Shown here: piece by piece, positions 50,361-60,218 of the stretch
How the letters are laid out: every line of letters begins with the position of its first letter
Numbering within the stretch: the first letter of the stretch is position 1
NCBI GenBank assembly: GCA_902625845.1
Contig: CACOCT010000001.1
Coordinates: forward strand, 62,001-126,000
Source: an uncultured Prochlorococcus sp.
Lineage (GTDB): Bacteria > Cyanobacteriota > Cyanobacteriia > PCC-6307 > Cyanobiaceae
Direction of reading: 5' to 3'
Length of the DNA stretch: 64,000 nucleotides
Program-made: the position numbers and the translations under genes
Notes under the pieces: model-generated
The model's input: the letters and a program-made list of their open reading frames with translations, nothing else
Told to the model about the DNA's origin: nothing
The model's database searches: none

Positions 50361-51884
50361 TTATTTTACTAGATTCATAAAATCTAAAATTTTTGTTTTC
50401 TTATAGTATTGCTTTAAAATTTTTTTATAAGAGTAACCAATTTTAGCCATTTCAATTGCTCCAGATTGAGATAAACCTACACCATGGCCAAAACCACCAC
50501 CAGTAAAAACCCATAAATTATCATTTATTTTATCAATTATAAATAAATTACTTGGCAGAAAATTTAAAGATTTTCTTATATCATCCTTAACTAAAGTAAT
50601 TTTCTGAATTGGATTGCCATGACTAATTTCTAATTTGCTAACTCTTCCACTAGTTCCTCTGTTAATAATTTTTAAATCAAGAATTTCTGAATTTTTATTT
50701 ACCAAATCATTTTTTTGCAATAAATTAAAAATTTCTTTAGCAGAAACTTTTCGTTCCCATCTAAAAAGATGATGATCTTTACCAAAAAAAATATTTTTAT
50801 CACTTTGCAAAAAATTTTTTAATTCTTCTCTACTTTTGATTGAGGGATATAAATTTTTTCTTCCAAAATTTATCAAATCAAAGTCAGACGTTAAATACGG
50901 ATAATCACTAATTTTCCACGATTCGCTAGCAGATGCTGAGATTCCACCATTGGAGGCATGATAAAAAGCATTAATTGGTTTACCTTTAAAAACTAAAACT
51001 TTATTTTGGGTATCTAAAATTGCTTTTTCAATATTTTCGTTAGTAATTGAAGGTTTATAAACTTGACATTGAGTTGTCACACATAAGTGAAATTTATCTG
51101 CTTTAAATCTATTTGAATTATAAATTGCCCAAGTCCTAGCAATTACAGCTTGAGCTTTTAAAGCTTCCAATGGTGAATTAGCACCAATTTCATAAGGTAA
51201 AACTCCTTTTAAATATTCTTTAAATGATAGCTTTTGAACAAGAGTCCATGTCCCATAAGAGTCTTTAATCAAATAAAAATTTTTTCCATAATTGACATTA
51301 TTGATTTTAATTACATCATCAGATGTAACAGAAATTGGTCCATCAAGTTTCTGAAATGTATATTTATTTATGAGGAAAGGAATGATTTCATAATTAATAT
51401 TTCTTCGCCTAATTTTAAAATTTTGATTAACTTTATCTCTATTTTCAATAGGCAACCATATTTCCCAATGACTTGGCATTGTAATTAAAGGTTTTAATCC
51501 TTTTTTTAACAAAATTTCAGATTGTTTTTTTGCTGATTCAAAACTAGAAAAAGGTTGAGATACTAATTTTTTTATAGTATATGGTTTTTCTAAAGGTACT
51601 TTTTTAAATACAATTTTTACTTGTTTAGATTGATGTTGTAATCCATTTGCCGATTCCACTCTTAGAAATTGATCATCAGCTTGAAGAATTAAAGTGTCTT
51701 CATTAATTTTATTTTTTCCTAAATATTGTTTTAAGCCTATTAAAAAATTTCCTTTCTTAATTTCTTTTTCAAGATTAATATCAATAATCTGTTCAGCATA
51801 AATTGAATTATTTTTAAAGCTGAAGTTTAAAAAAAAAGTTAGGCTTATGAAAAATACATAAATAGGTTTGTAAAAATATTTCAT
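50361..51884 (-). CDS. Exported SpoIID/LytB domain protein
   Basis: SpoIID-type proteins are lytic transglycosylase-like enzymes acting on peptidoglycan. The 507-aa protein has a signal peptide (residues 8-30). Its C-terminal half carries SpoIID motifs: LKGVLPYEIGANSPLEALKAQAVIAR, NAFYHASNGG and GGGFGHGVGLSQSGA, with the catalytic Glu expected in YEIG. The N-terminal half has an SPOR-like look (SFESAKKQSEILLKKGLKP). It pairs with the glycosyltransferase downstream (4-bp gap). Confidence 0.85.
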   Translation of the reverse strand: MKYFYKPIYVFFISLTFFLNFSFKNNSIYAEQIIDINLEKEIKKGNFLIGLKQYLGKNKINEDTLILQADDQFLRVESANGLQHQSKQVKIVFKKVPLEKPYTIKKLVSQPFSSFESAKKQSEILLKKGLKPLITMPSHWEIWLPIENRDKVNQNFKIRRRNINYEIIPFLINKYTFQKLDGPISVTSDDVIKINNVNYGKNFYLIKDSYGTWTLVQKLSFKEYLKGVLPYEIGANSPLEALKAQAVIARTWAIYNSNRFKADKFHLCVTTQCQVYKPSITNENIEKAILDTQNKVLVFKGKPINAFYHASNGGISASASESWKISDYPYLTSDFDLINFGRKNLYPSIKSREELKNFLQSDKNIFFGKDHHLFRWERKVSAKEIFNLLQKNDLVNKNSEILDLKIINRGTSGRVSKLEISHGNPIQKITLVKDDIRKSLNFLPSNLFIIDKINDNLWVFTGGGFGHGVGLSQSGAIEMAKIGYSYKKILKQYYKKTKILDFMNLVK

Positions 51885-51925
51885 AGTTCTTTGCTTACTT
51901 TAAAAATTTATATTGTAATTTGGGG

Positions 51926-51952
51926 GCATTTGATTTGCATCAATGCATTTTT
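51926..51952 (+). promoter_or_regulatory. Terminator-like hairpin in the rpmI-rplT leader
   Basis: GCATT(T)GAT pairs with ATCAATGC around the loop TTGC, followed by A and five T, 39 bp before the rpmI ATG. The upstream gene is transcribed away, so on the plus strand this hairpin can only lie in the rpmI leader. It may be an attenuator or a binding site for L20, which controls its own operon in other bacteria. Confidence 0.45.
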
Positions 51953-51990
51953 AGGTTTAGATTAATAAACTAATAGTAAAAAGATTCCAA

Positions 51991-52188
51991 ATGTCAAAGT
52001 TGAAGACGCGTAAATCAGCAGCAAAAAGATTTAAAGCAACAGCTTCTGGTAAATTCATGAGAAGAAGAGCGTTTCATAATCATTTACTTGATCATAAAAG
52101 TTCAAAATTAAAAAGACATCTTTCTACAAAAGCAGTGGTTGATGAAAGAGACGCTGATAATGTAAAATTAATGATCCCTTACGCTTAA
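51991..52188 (+). CDS. rpmI: 50S ribosomal protein L35
   Basis: The 65-aa basic protein begins [20 protein letters not shown] and has the family stretch [15 protein letters not shown]. It is followed by rplT after 22 bp, the conserved L35-L20 pair. infC, the usual first gene of this operon in many bacteria, is elsewhere (11.8 kb). Confidence 0.97.
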   Translation: MSKLKTRKSAAKRFKATASGKFMRRRAFHNHLLDHKSSKLKRHLSTKAVVDERDADNVKLMIPYA

Positions 52189-52210
52189 TTTTAAATAAAA
52201 TAAGAAAATC

Positions 52211-52558
52211 ATGGCAAGAGTTAAAAGAGGAAATGTAGCAAGAAAAAGAAGAAATAAAATCCTACATCTTGCTAAAGGCTTTAGAGGGGGTAATAAAAAC
52301 CTCTTTAGAACAGCTAATCAAAGAGTAATGAAAGCTCTTTGCAATGCTTATCGTGATAGAAGAAGAAGAAAAAGAGATTTCAGAAGGTTATGGATTGCAA
52401 GAATAAATGCTTCAGCCAGAATTAATGGTACTAACTACAGTAAGCTAATTAATAATCTTAAATCTTCAAATATTCTTATAAATAGAAAAATGCTTGCTCA
52501 ACTAGCGCTAAACGAACCTCAATGTTTCGAAAAGATAGTCTCTTCAGCATCAGAATAA
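52211..52558 (+). CDS. rplT: 50S ribosomal protein L20
   Basis: L20 is needed early in 50S assembly. The 115-aa protein starts [18 protein letters not shown] and contains [13 protein letters not shown] and [19 protein letters not shown], all typical. It is 22 bp after rpmI. Confidence 0.98.
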   Translation: MARVKRGNVARKRRNKILHLAKGFRGGNKNLFRTANQRVMKALCNAYRDRRRRKRDFRRLWIARINASARINGTNYSKLINNLKSSNILINRKMLAQLALNEPQCFEKIVSSASE

Positions 52559-52600
52559 AATATTTAATTACTATTATAAAAAAAGGATAATTAATAATTT

Positions 52601-53158
52601 ATGGTAATTTCTTCATTCCAATCATATTTATTAATATTATTTTTTTTATTAACGATAATCGCAATTTTCGTATTTCGACAATTTTTAAAAACAAGAAATG
52701 AGGAGATAAATCTGGTTAAATATGAACAGAAAGGAATTGCATCATTAGAGACAGCCACTGAACTTTATGAATTCGGATCTATTCAAATAAAAAAAAGACT
52801 ATATTCTCAAGCTACTCAAACTTTTTTAAAAGCAATGAAAAACTCGAAAGATGAGCCAGATGAAGGTAAGGCAATTATTGAAAATGCTTTAGGTTTTACA
52901 TATGCTGCTCAAAAGGATTTTAAAAAAGCAATCAAACATTATAAATCGGCATTATTAACATTACCGCAGTATACAGTAGCACTTAATAATCTTGCTGCGG
53001 CGCAACAAAGTTTATTGGATTATGAACAAGCATTATTAACCTATAAAAAAGTTTTAGAGATTGATCCAAAAAATAAAACAGCAATAAAAAAAACCAAAGA
53101 ATTGAATAAAAGGAATAAATATGAGCCATTTAAAGAAGTTAATAACAGAGGCTTCTAA
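52601..53158 (+). CDS. Membrane-anchored TPR protein
   Basis: The 185-aa protein has one N-terminal transmembrane helix (about residues 9-27) and then about three tetratricopeptide repeats ([56 protein letters not shown]). TPRs mediate protein contacts, so this is probably a membrane-tethered assembly or adaptor factor. It lies between rplT (42 bp) and thiG (5 bp) on the same strand. Conserved partners cannot be named. Confidence 0.75.
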   Translation: MVISSFQSYLLILFFLLTIIAIFVFRQFLKTRNEEINLVKYEQKGIASLETATELYEFGSIQIKKRLYSQATQTFLKAMKNSKDEPDEGKAIIENALGFTYAAQKDFKKAIKHYKSALLTLPQYTVALNNLAAAQQSLLDYEQALLTYKKVLEIDPKNKTAIKKTKELNKRNKYEPFKEVNNRGF

Positions 53159-53163
53159 AAATC

Positions 53164-53958
53164 ATGGAGCAAAAAGATAAGTTAAAAATTGGAAGAAAGA
53201 TCTTTAACAACAGATTAATGATAGGAACAGGCAAGTATCAATCGCACAAAATTATGATTAATAGTTTAGCAAGCTCTGGATCTGAAATTATTACAGTTGC
53301 TATTAGAAGAATTAAAAATATGGATAAAGATACAAATTTACTAAAACACATCAATTGGTCAAAATATTGGATGTTACCGAATACTGCTGGTTGTAAAAAT
53401 TCTGAGGAAGCAATCAGGATTGCACTTCTTGGAAGAGAACTTGCTAAATTATCAGGCCAAGAAGATAATAATTTCATAAAATTAGAAGTAATCCCTGATA
53501 TGAAATATCTTCTACCAGATCCAATAGAGACTTTAAAAGCAGCAGAAATTCTAATTAAAAAGGATTTCACTGTTTTACCTTATATAAATTCTGATCCAAT
53601 TCTTGCAAAAAGACTGGAGGAGATAGGTTGTGCAACTGTTATGCCATTAGGTTCACCAATAGGCTCTGGTCGAGGTCTTTTAAATTCTTCAAATATCTCA
53701 ATTATAATAGAAAACTCAAAAATACCAGTAATCATAGACGCAGGCATTGGAGTTCCCAGTGAAGCGTGTCAAGCTATGGAGATGGGGGCTGATGGAGTTC
53801 TGATTAATAGTGCAATTGCATTAGCTGATAATCCTGTAAAAATGGCACAAGCGATGAATTTAGGAGTTAATGCAGGGCGTATGTCTTTCTTATCAGGGAG
53901 AATACAAAAGGCTGTTTATGCTAATCCAAGTTCGCCTGAGGATAATATTTCAAAATAA
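53164..53958 (+). CDS. thiG: Thiazole synthase
   Basis: ThiG makes the thiazole phosphate of thiamine from deoxyxylulose phosphate, dehydroglycine and ThiS-thiocarboxylate. The 264-aa protein has the substrate stretch [14 protein letters not shown] containing the Schiff-base Lys region, [10 protein letters not shown] and the phosphate-binding [20 protein letters not shown]. It is 5 bp after the TPR gene. A terminator-like hairpin follows 75 bp downstream. Confidence 0.95.
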   Translation: MEQKDKLKIGRKIFNNRLMIGTGKYQSHKIMINSLASSGSEIITVAIRRIKNMDKDTNLLKHINWSKYWMLPNTAGCKNSEEAIRIALLGRELAKLSGQEDNNFIKLEVIPDMKYLLPDPIETLKAAEILIKKDFTVLPYINSDPILAKRLEEIGCATVMPLGSPIGSGRGLLNSSNISIIIENSKIPVIIDAGIGVPSEACQAMEMGADGVLINSAIALADNPVKMAQAMNLGVNAGRMSFLSGRIQKAVYANPSSPEDNISK

Positions 53959-54032
53959 TTAATATATAAAATTTGATTCAAACCTTAAGGTCAATTGTAA
54001 GTAAGTTAATTTCATTTTAATTAGTGTTTTTT

Positions 54033-54054
54033 AAAAAAGTTTTGAAACTTTTTT
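54033..54054 (+). terminator. Terminator-like hairpin after thiG
   Basis: AAAAAAGTTT and AAACTTTTTT form a perfect 10-bp inverted repeat around TG, ending in T6. It is AU-rich, so weak as a stem, but well placed to end the rpmI-rplT-TPR-thiG transcript. Confidence 0.5.
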
Positions 54055-54131
54055 CAATATTTATACCCATAGTGATGGGTCACTGTAGTAGTTTAATAAT
54101 GATATTTGGAAAAATTAATCTGGAGTTTTGA

Positions 54132-55325
54132 GTGAAAGTTATTGTTCTTGGAGGAGATGGATTCTGCGGTTGGCCATGTGCAGTCAATTTATCCGAACAA
54201 AATCATGAAGTAATTATTGTTGATAATCTGAGCCGCAGGAAAATAGATATTGATCTTGAAGTAGAGTCTCTAACGCCAATCTCATCAATAAATGAGAGAT
54301 TAACAGCATGGGAAGAGACAGGAGGCAAACCAATAAAATTTATTAATATGGATATTTCTAAACAATATTTAAAGTTACTAAATATGTTAATTAATGAAAA
54401 GCCTGATTCAATTGTACATTTTGCCGAACAAAGAGCTGCTCCATATTCAATGAAATCAAGTTATACAAAGAGATATACAGTAGATAACAATGTTAATGGT
54501 ACTCATAACCTTTTAGCAGCTATTGTTGAAAGCAATCTGGATATACATATAGTCCATTTAGGGACAATGGGTGTTTATGGATATGGTTCTCATAGAGGAG
54601 CTACTATCCCAGAGGGATATTTAAAAGTTGAAGTCCCCCAACCTGATGGGACTAGATTTGAAGAAGAGATACTTCATCCTGCCAGCCCAGGTAGTGTTTA
54701 TCATATGACAAAAACTTTAGATCAATTATTATTTCTCTACTACAATAAAAACGATCTTATTAGAATTACAGATTTACACCAAGGAATTGTCTGGGGGACA
54801 AATACTAAGGCCACTTTAAAAGACCCAAGATTAACTAATAGATTCGACTATGACGGAGATTATGGAACAGTACTGAATAGATTCTTAATGCAAGCTGCTA
54901 TAGGTTATCCTCTAACAGTACATGGTACAGGAGGTCAGACGAGAGCTTTTATTCATATAAAAGATTCAGTAAAATGTGTACAGCTAGCTTTAGAAAATCC
55001 TCCTAATAAAGGAGATAGAGTAAAAATATTTAACCAAATGACAGAAAGTCATCAGGTAGGTGATTTAGCAAAAAAAGTTGCGGATCTAACTGGCGCTAAA
55101 ATTAATTATCTACCTAACCCAAGAAATGAGGCAGTAGAGAATGACTTAATTGTTGATAATAAATGTTTTATTGAATTGGGACTTAATCCAACGACACTTG
55201 ATAATGGATTACTTGAAGAAGTATTAGAGGTAGCTAAAAAATTTGCAAATAGATGCGATAGAAAAAGAATCCCTTGCGTTTCTGCTTGGACAAAAAATCA
55301 AGAAAAAGCTATAAAATCAGATTAA
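54132..55325 (+). CDS. sqdB: UDP-sulfoquinovose synthase
   Basis: SqdB turns UDP-glucose and sulfite into UDP-sulfoquinovose, the head-group donor for sulfolipid (SQDG). The 397-aa protein starts at GTG 54132. It has the NAD motif GGDGFCGW (7-14), catalytic Thr145, Tyr190 and Lys194 (TMGVYGYG, SVYHMTK) and the family stretch FAEQRAAPYSMK. sqdX follows 24 bp downstream. Sulfolipid lets these cells spare phosphorus in thylakoid membranes. Confidence 0.97.
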   Translation: MKVIVLGGDGFCGWPCAVNLSEQNHEVIIVDNLSRRKIDIDLEVESLTPISSINERLTAWEETGGKPIKFINMDISKQYLKLLNMLINEKPDSIVHFAEQRAAPYSMKSSYTKRYTVDNNVNGTHNLLAAIVESNLDIHIVHLGTMGVYGYGSHRGATIPEGYLKVEVPQPDGTRFEEEILHPASPGSVYHMTKTLDQLLFLYYNKNDLIRITDLHQGIVWGTNTKATLKDPRLTNRFDYDGDYGTVLNRFLMQAAIGYPLTVHGTGGQTRAFIHIKDSVKCVQLALENPPNKGDRVKIFNQMTESHQVGDLAKKVADLTGAKINYLPNPRNEAVENDLIVDNKCFIELGLNPTTLDNGLLEEVLEVAKKFANRCDRKRIPCVSAWTKNQEKAIKSD

Positions 55326-55349
55326 AGATTTTGAATATTTTTTAAGAAC

Positions 55350-56480
55350 GTGAAAATTGCATTTTTTACAGAGACTTTTCTTCCCAAGGTTGATGGCATA
55401 GTTACTAGATTGACAAAAACTATTGAATATCTTGTTAAGAATGGAGATGATGTAATAGTTTTTTGCCCTGAAGGATCGCCAAATAGCTACAAAGGAGCAA
55501 AAATTGTTGGTGTAGCAGCAGTTCCTCTCCCTTTATATCCAGAATTAAAGCTTGGACTGCCTGGAGCTACTGTATCAGAAGCACTTGAAGCCTTTCAACC
55601 TGATTTAATACATGTCGTAAATCCTGCCGTATTAGGACTAGGGGGTATATGGTTAGCTAAAACAAATAATATTCCACTAATTGCCAGTTATCATACACAC
55701 CTACCAAAATATCTTGAGCACTATGGGATGGGAATGCTAGAACCTCTCTTATGGGAATTATTAAAAGCTGCTCATAATCAAGCTTTACTAAATCTTTGCA
55801 CCTCAACAGCTATGGTAAATGAATTGGAAAGTAAAGGCATTCGAAGAACTGCCTTATGGCAAAGAGGCGTTGATACTAATAGCTTTAAGCCCGAGTATAG
55901 GAATCAAACTATGAGGAAAAAATTATTGGGGGACTATCCTGACACAGGTTCATTGCTTATTTATGTTGGAAGATTATCAGCAGAAAAACAAATTGAAAGA
56001 ATCAAACCTGTGTTAGAAAAAATACCTGAGGCTAGCTTAGCTCTTGTGGGAGATGGCCCATATAGAAATCAATTAGAAAAAATTTTTGAAAATACAAAAA
56101 CAAATTTTATTGGTTATTTAGCCGGAGAAGAATTAGCTAGTGCTTATGCCTCAGGTGATATTTTTTTATTTCCATCTAGTACTGAAACATTAGGCCTTGT
56201 CTTGTTAGAAGCTATGGCGGCAGGATGTCCTGTAATTGGAGCAAATAAAGGAGGTATTCCAGACATAATCAATGATGGTATTAACGGATGTCTATATGAT
56301 CCTGATGAAGAGGACAATGGCGAAGAAAGTTTAATAGCTGCAACAAAAAAAATATTACAAGATAGTGCGAAAAAAGAAAAGATGAGAATCGCTGCTCGAA
56401 CAGAAGCAGAAAAATGGGATTGGAATCAAGCAACTATTCAGCTACAGGAATTTTACAGTAAAACTTTAAATAAAAATTAA
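55350..56480 (+). CDS. sqdX: Sulfolipid synthase, family 4 glycosyltransferase
   Basis: SqdX transfers sulfoquinovose from UDP-sulfoquinovose to diacylglycerol. The 376-aa protein starts at GTG 55350. It has the N-terminal TETFLPKVDGIVTRL, the GT4 hinge RGVDTNSFKP, IYVGRLSAEKQIE and the donor-binding SSTETLGLVLLEAMAAG (EX7E). It is 24 bp after sqdB and the pair forms the SQDG operon. Confidence 0.95.
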   Translation: MKIAFFTETFLPKVDGIVTRLTKTIEYLVKNGDDVIVFCPEGSPNSYKGAKIVGVAAVPLPLYPELKLGLPGATVSEALEAFQPDLIHVVNPAVLGLGGIWLAKTNNIPLIASYHTHLPKYLEHYGMGMLEPLLWELLKAAHNQALLNLCTSTAMVNELESKGIRRTALWQRGVDTNSFKPEYRNQTMRKKLLGDYPDTGSLLIYVGRLSAEKQIERIKPVLEKIPEASLALVGDGPYRNQLEKIFENTKTNFIGYLAGEELASAYASGDIFLFPSSTETLGLVLLEAMAAGCPVIGANKGGIPDIINDGINGCLYDPDEEDNGEESLIAATKKILQDSAKKEKMRIAARTEAEKWDWNQATIQLQEFYSKTLNKN

Positions 56481-56487
56481 TTTGTTA

Positions 56488-56727
56488 TTAAGCAACATTT
56501 GGAGGTGGAGTAGGACTATTTATTGAAGTGATAGGAAGTATTAGGGTCGCAATATGTTGATTTTTTTCTGGCCTTTTCTTTTTAGATAATCTTCTTCCAA
56601 AAGGAACTCTAATAACATTTGTTTTTTGAAGAGGAATTAGTTCTATTTCTTCATGATTGTTAAATTCTGGTAATTTCACAGAATTAATAGATAAATATTT
56701 ACGATCCTTAGATGAATCCTTTTTCAT
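56488..56727 (-). CDS. Conserved-looking small protein (79 aa)
   Basis: I do not recognise a domain. The protein is soluble, starts with a charged stretch (MKKDSSKDRKYLSINS), has a basic middle (PFGRRLSKKKRPEK) and ends in a Pro-rich tail (SPTPPPNVA). It is placed between sqdX (convergent, 7 bp) and gcvP. Codon use looks like its neighbours, so it is probably a genuine gene of unknown function. Confidence 0.6.
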   Translation of the reverse strand: MKKDSSKDRKYLSINSVKLPEFNNHEEIELIPLQKTNVIRVPFGRRLSKKKRPEKNQHIATLILPITSINSPTPPPNVA

Positions 56728-56858
56728 AGCTTCAAATACCCCAAAAAAATTTGATGCTTGACAATAATAATAAAAAATAAAGAAAAATTAGTTTAAGAAA
56801 AAATTAATTTTTCTAATCTATTTTCAAGATATCGAAAATTAAGAAAGAAAGCCAGTCT

Positions 56859-59768
56859 TTAAGCACATTTCTTTTCTTCAATTAAATCTTCATCTTCAAA
56901 ACTGCAAGAACATATTAAATTTTTATCACCATACGCATTATTTATCCTTGAAACTGGAGACCAAAACTTTAAGTTCATTTGATTTTTATCAGGATATGCT
57001 GCCTTTTCTTTCGTATATGGCTTGTCCCATTCTCTCAAAATTAATTGGTTCAAAGTATGAGGCGCATTAATAATCACATTATTGTCCCTAGGGAATACAT
57101 TACTTTCTATTTCTGAAATCTCATTTGCGATAGATAACATTGCAGAACAAAATCTATCAATTTCTTTTAGACCCTCACTCTCTGTTGGTTCTATCATAAT
57201 AGTCTCAGCAACAGGCCAACTAATTGTCGGAGCATGAAAACTATAATCAATTAGTCTTTTAGCAATATCATTTACACTTAGTCCAATCTTTTGTTTTAAA
57301 TTTCTAAAATCTAAAATACACTCATGAGCGACGAAACCATTTTCTCCTTTATATAAAATTTTAAACTTATCTTTAAGAGAACTAGCAATATAATTAGCAG
57401 ATAAAATTGCGTGCGAACTTGCTTTACATAATCCCTTATAGCCAATCATATTAATGTACATCCAGCTTATGGGAAGGATGCTTGCACTTCCAAATTTTGC
57501 AGATGAAACTGAAAAATCTAAATTATCCAGATATACTTTTTTTGTTAGGCTATGGATTGGTAAAAATGGCTTTAATTTATTAGAAACAGCAATTGGACCC
57601 ACTCCTGGACCTCCTCCTCCATGAGGAATGCAAAAGGTTTTATGAAGATTTAAGTGGCAAACATCTACTCCATACTCTCCAGGCTTACATAAGCCAACTT
57701 GAGCATTAAGATTAGCTCCATCTAGATATACCAATCCTCCTATGCGATGAACTAAGTCGCAGATTTTTTTAATATTAATTTCAAAAACTCCATGAGTTGA
57801 TGGATAAGTTAACATTAAAGCTCCAATTTGGACACCAAAATCTTTAATCTTTTGCGATAAATCATCAAAGTCTATATTTCCCTCATCATCACAATCAATT
57901 GAGACAACTTCAAAGCCTGCCATGACTGCACTAGCAGGATTAGTTCCATGTGCACTTTTAGGTATTAGACATTTTTTACGATCAAAATCTTTTTTAGATA
58001 AAAAATAAGATTTTATCGCCAATAATCCAGCAAATTCTCCTTGAGAACCTGCATTAGGCTGAAAAGAGACTGCGTCTAAACCTACAATTTCACTTATCCA
58101 GTTTTCAAGATCACAAATAATTTCTTGATAACCAGTAATTTGTGATTGTGGAACAAAAGGATGAATAGAAGAGAAATTTTTCCAAGATATTGGATTTAAT
58201 TCAGCTGCAGCATTTAACTTCATAGTACAACTGCCTAAAGGAATCATTCCGTCTACAAGCGAAAAATCTTTTTCAGCCAAAGAAAATATATACCTCATTA
58301 AATCAGTTTCACTACGATAATCTTCAAATATATTTTGTTGAAGAAATTTTTCCTCCCTGAGTGGAATTCCATTTAAATTAAAAAGATTGTCTCTTGAAAT
58401 CTCTGAAAATTGAATATTTTTATCCATAACATCTGCTATGAAATTTAAGATCTTATATATTTCATTAATATCGCTGAGCTCATCAAGAGAGATCCCAAAT
58501 CCGGTAGCATTATCGATTTCTGCTCCCAAAGGTAAAATTCTTAAGTTATAGCCATTTTCAATTGCTGATTTATGTATAGCTACAGATTTTGGAGAATATA
58601 TATCAAAGCTATCAAACCTTATACCTTGATTTAATGTAAATCCAAGCTTTTGTAAACCTTGTTCTAGGTACCTTCTTAAAATTACAATCTTTCTAGCAAT
58701 ATTATTTAATCCTTCATAACCATGGTATAAAGCATAAAATGAGGAGATGATAGCAAGTAATGATTGAGCTGTACAAATATTACTAGTAGCCTTTTCTCTC
58801 CTAATATGTTGTTCTCTTGTTTGCAAAGCCAATCTCAAAGATTTTTCACCATCTTTAGATATTGTTTCACCTACAATTCTTCCAGGAATTAATCTACGAA
58901 ATCTATCATTACAAGCAAAAAATGCTGCGTGTGGACCACCAAAACCGACAGGAACTCCAAATCTTTGCATAGAGCCAATAGCTATATCTACACCAAAGTG
59001 CGCAATTGGTTTTATGAGAACTTGAGCAAGAGGATCAATTGAGGCACATACAGATATGTCTTGTTTATGTGCTTTAGAAATTAAAAATGATGGATTAAAT
59101 AAATCTCCATTTTGAGCAGGCAACTGTATTAATAATCCAAAAGCTAATTCATCAAAATCACAACTATTATTTTTACAAGTTTTTAAAGTAATTCCAAGAG
59201 GTTTTGCTCTTGTAGACAAAACATTAAAAGTATGATTATAAACGGATTCACTTACATAAAAAATATTTGAAGATTTATTTTTTCTAGCTGCATATGCAAC
59301 AGTCATTGCTTCCGCAGCGGCAGTTCCCTCATCTAGTAATGAGGCATTAGCGATTGAAAATCCTGTTAATTCACAAATTAAAGTTTGGAAATTAAATAAA
59401 GCCTCTAATCTCCCTTGAGATATTTCTGCTTGATATGGGGTATATGAGGTATACCAACGAGGGTTTTCTAAAACATGTCTCTTAATCACCTCCGGTGTAT
59501 GTGTAGAATAATATCCAAGCCCAATCAAAGATCTTTTCAATTCATTTTTGTTAGCAATTTTATTAATCTTCTCCGTGGCTTCTCTTTCAGAGCATCCTAT
59601 TGGAAAATCGGTTGTTGGTTGATCCTTTATCTGTATATCTTTAGGAACAACTTGATTTATAAAATCTTGAAGTGAATTAAAACCTAACTTATTAAGCATA
59701 ATTTTTTCTTCATTATTATTAAGTCCTAGATGCCTGCTTTCGAATAAATCAGAATTATAAAGATTCAT
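56859..59768 (-). CDS. gcvP: Glycine dehydrogenase (decarboxylating), P protein
   Basis: The P protein decarboxylates glycine and passes the aminomethyl group to lipoyl-H protein. In cyanobacteria this is central to photorespiration. The 969-aa protein is the fused two-domain form, with ESRHLGLN at the start, TSYTPYQAEISQGRLEAL, and the PLP Lys in HLNLHKTFCIPHGGGGPG. It is the last gene of an apparent operon, 47 bp after gcvH. Confidence 0.98.
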   Translation of the reverse strand: MNLYNSDLFESRHLGLNNNEEKIMLNKLGFNSLQDFINQVVPKDIQIKDQPTTDFPIGCSEREATEKINKIANKNELKRSLIGLGYYSTHTPEVIKRHVLENPRWYTSYTPYQAEISQGRLEALFNFQTLICELTGFSIANASLLDEGTAAAEAMTVAYAARKNKSSNIFYVSESVYNHTFNVLSTRAKPLGITLKTCKNNSCDFDELAFGLLIQLPAQNGDLFNPSFLISKAHKQDISVCASIDPLAQVLIKPIAHFGVDIAIGSMQRFGVPVGFGGPHAAFFACNDRFRRLIPGRIVGETISKDGEKSLRLALQTREQHIRREKATSNICTAQSLLAIISSFYALYHGYEGLNNIARKIVILRRYLEQGLQKLGFTLNQGIRFDSFDIYSPKSVAIHKSAIENGYNLRILPLGAEIDNATGFGISLDELSDINEIYKILNFIADVMDKNIQFSEISRDNLFNLNGIPLREEKFLQQNIFEDYRSETDLMRYIFSLAEKDFSLVDGMIPLGSCTMKLNAAAELNPISWKNFSSIHPFVPQSQITGYQEIICDLENWISEIVGLDAVSFQPNAGSQGEFAGLLAIKSYFLSKKDFDRKKCLIPKSAHGTNPASAVMAGFEVVSIDCDDEGNIDFDDLSQKIKDFGVQIGALMLTYPSTHGVFEINIKKICDLVHRIGGLVYLDGANLNAQVGLCKPGEYGVDVCHLNLHKTFCIPHGGGGPGVGPIAVSNKLKPFLPIHSLTKKVYLDNLDFSVSSAKFGSASILPISWMYINMIGYKGLCKASSHAILSANYIASSLKDKFKILYKGENGFVAHECILDFRNLKQKIGLSVNDIAKRLIDYSFHAPTISWPVAETIMIEPTESEGLKEIDRFCSAMLSIANEISEIESNVFPRDNNVIINAPHTLNQLILREWDKPYTKEKAAYPDKNQMNLKFWSPVSRINNAYGDKNLICSCSFEDEDLIEEKKCA

Positions 59769-59815
59769 GCTTTTAGTTTATTTTTTTTAAAATAGCCGAT
59801 TTTTTTAAAAATGTT

Positions 59816-60205
59816 TTAATTTGGAACAACCTTTGATTTATATTCATCTGAAGTCATCAAATCATTCAAGGAAAAATTATCGTTAGGTTTAAAAATTACT
59901 AACCAACCAGAGTTAATAGGATCATTCTGTAAAATTTCTGGATTATCAATTATTTGTTCATTTCTATCAATAATTTCCCCTGAAAAAGGTAAAAATACTT
60001 CTTCCACTGCTTTTACGGATTCAATTGTCCCAAAAGTCTGGCCTTTCTTTAAAACTTCCCCTTTCTCTGCTAATTCAACAAATACAATATCTCCAAGTTG
60101 GTCAACAGCGAATTCACTAATTCCAATCCTCAAAAGCTCTCCCTCTTGTTTGATATATTCGTGTGTATCAGCATATTTTAAATTTTCAGGAAATAAATAA
60201 GGCAT
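59816..60205 (-). CDS. gcvH: Glycine cleavage system H protein
   Basis: The H protein shuttles the aminomethyl group on a lipoyl arm. The 129-aa protein has the lipoylation Lys65 in IESVKAVEEV. The start (NLKYADTHEYI) and end (NDLMTSDEYKS) are typical. It lies between the PLP-enzyme gene (13 bp) and gcvP (47 bp). Confidence 0.97.
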   Translation of the reverse strand: MPYLFPENLKYADTHEYIKQEGELLRIGISEFAVDQLGDIVFVELAEKGEVLKKGQTFGTIESVKAVEEVFLPFSGEIIDRNEQIIDNPEILQNDPINSGWLVIFKPNDNFSLNDLMTSDEYKSKVVPN

Positions 60206-60218
60206 AAAATTTTAAACA

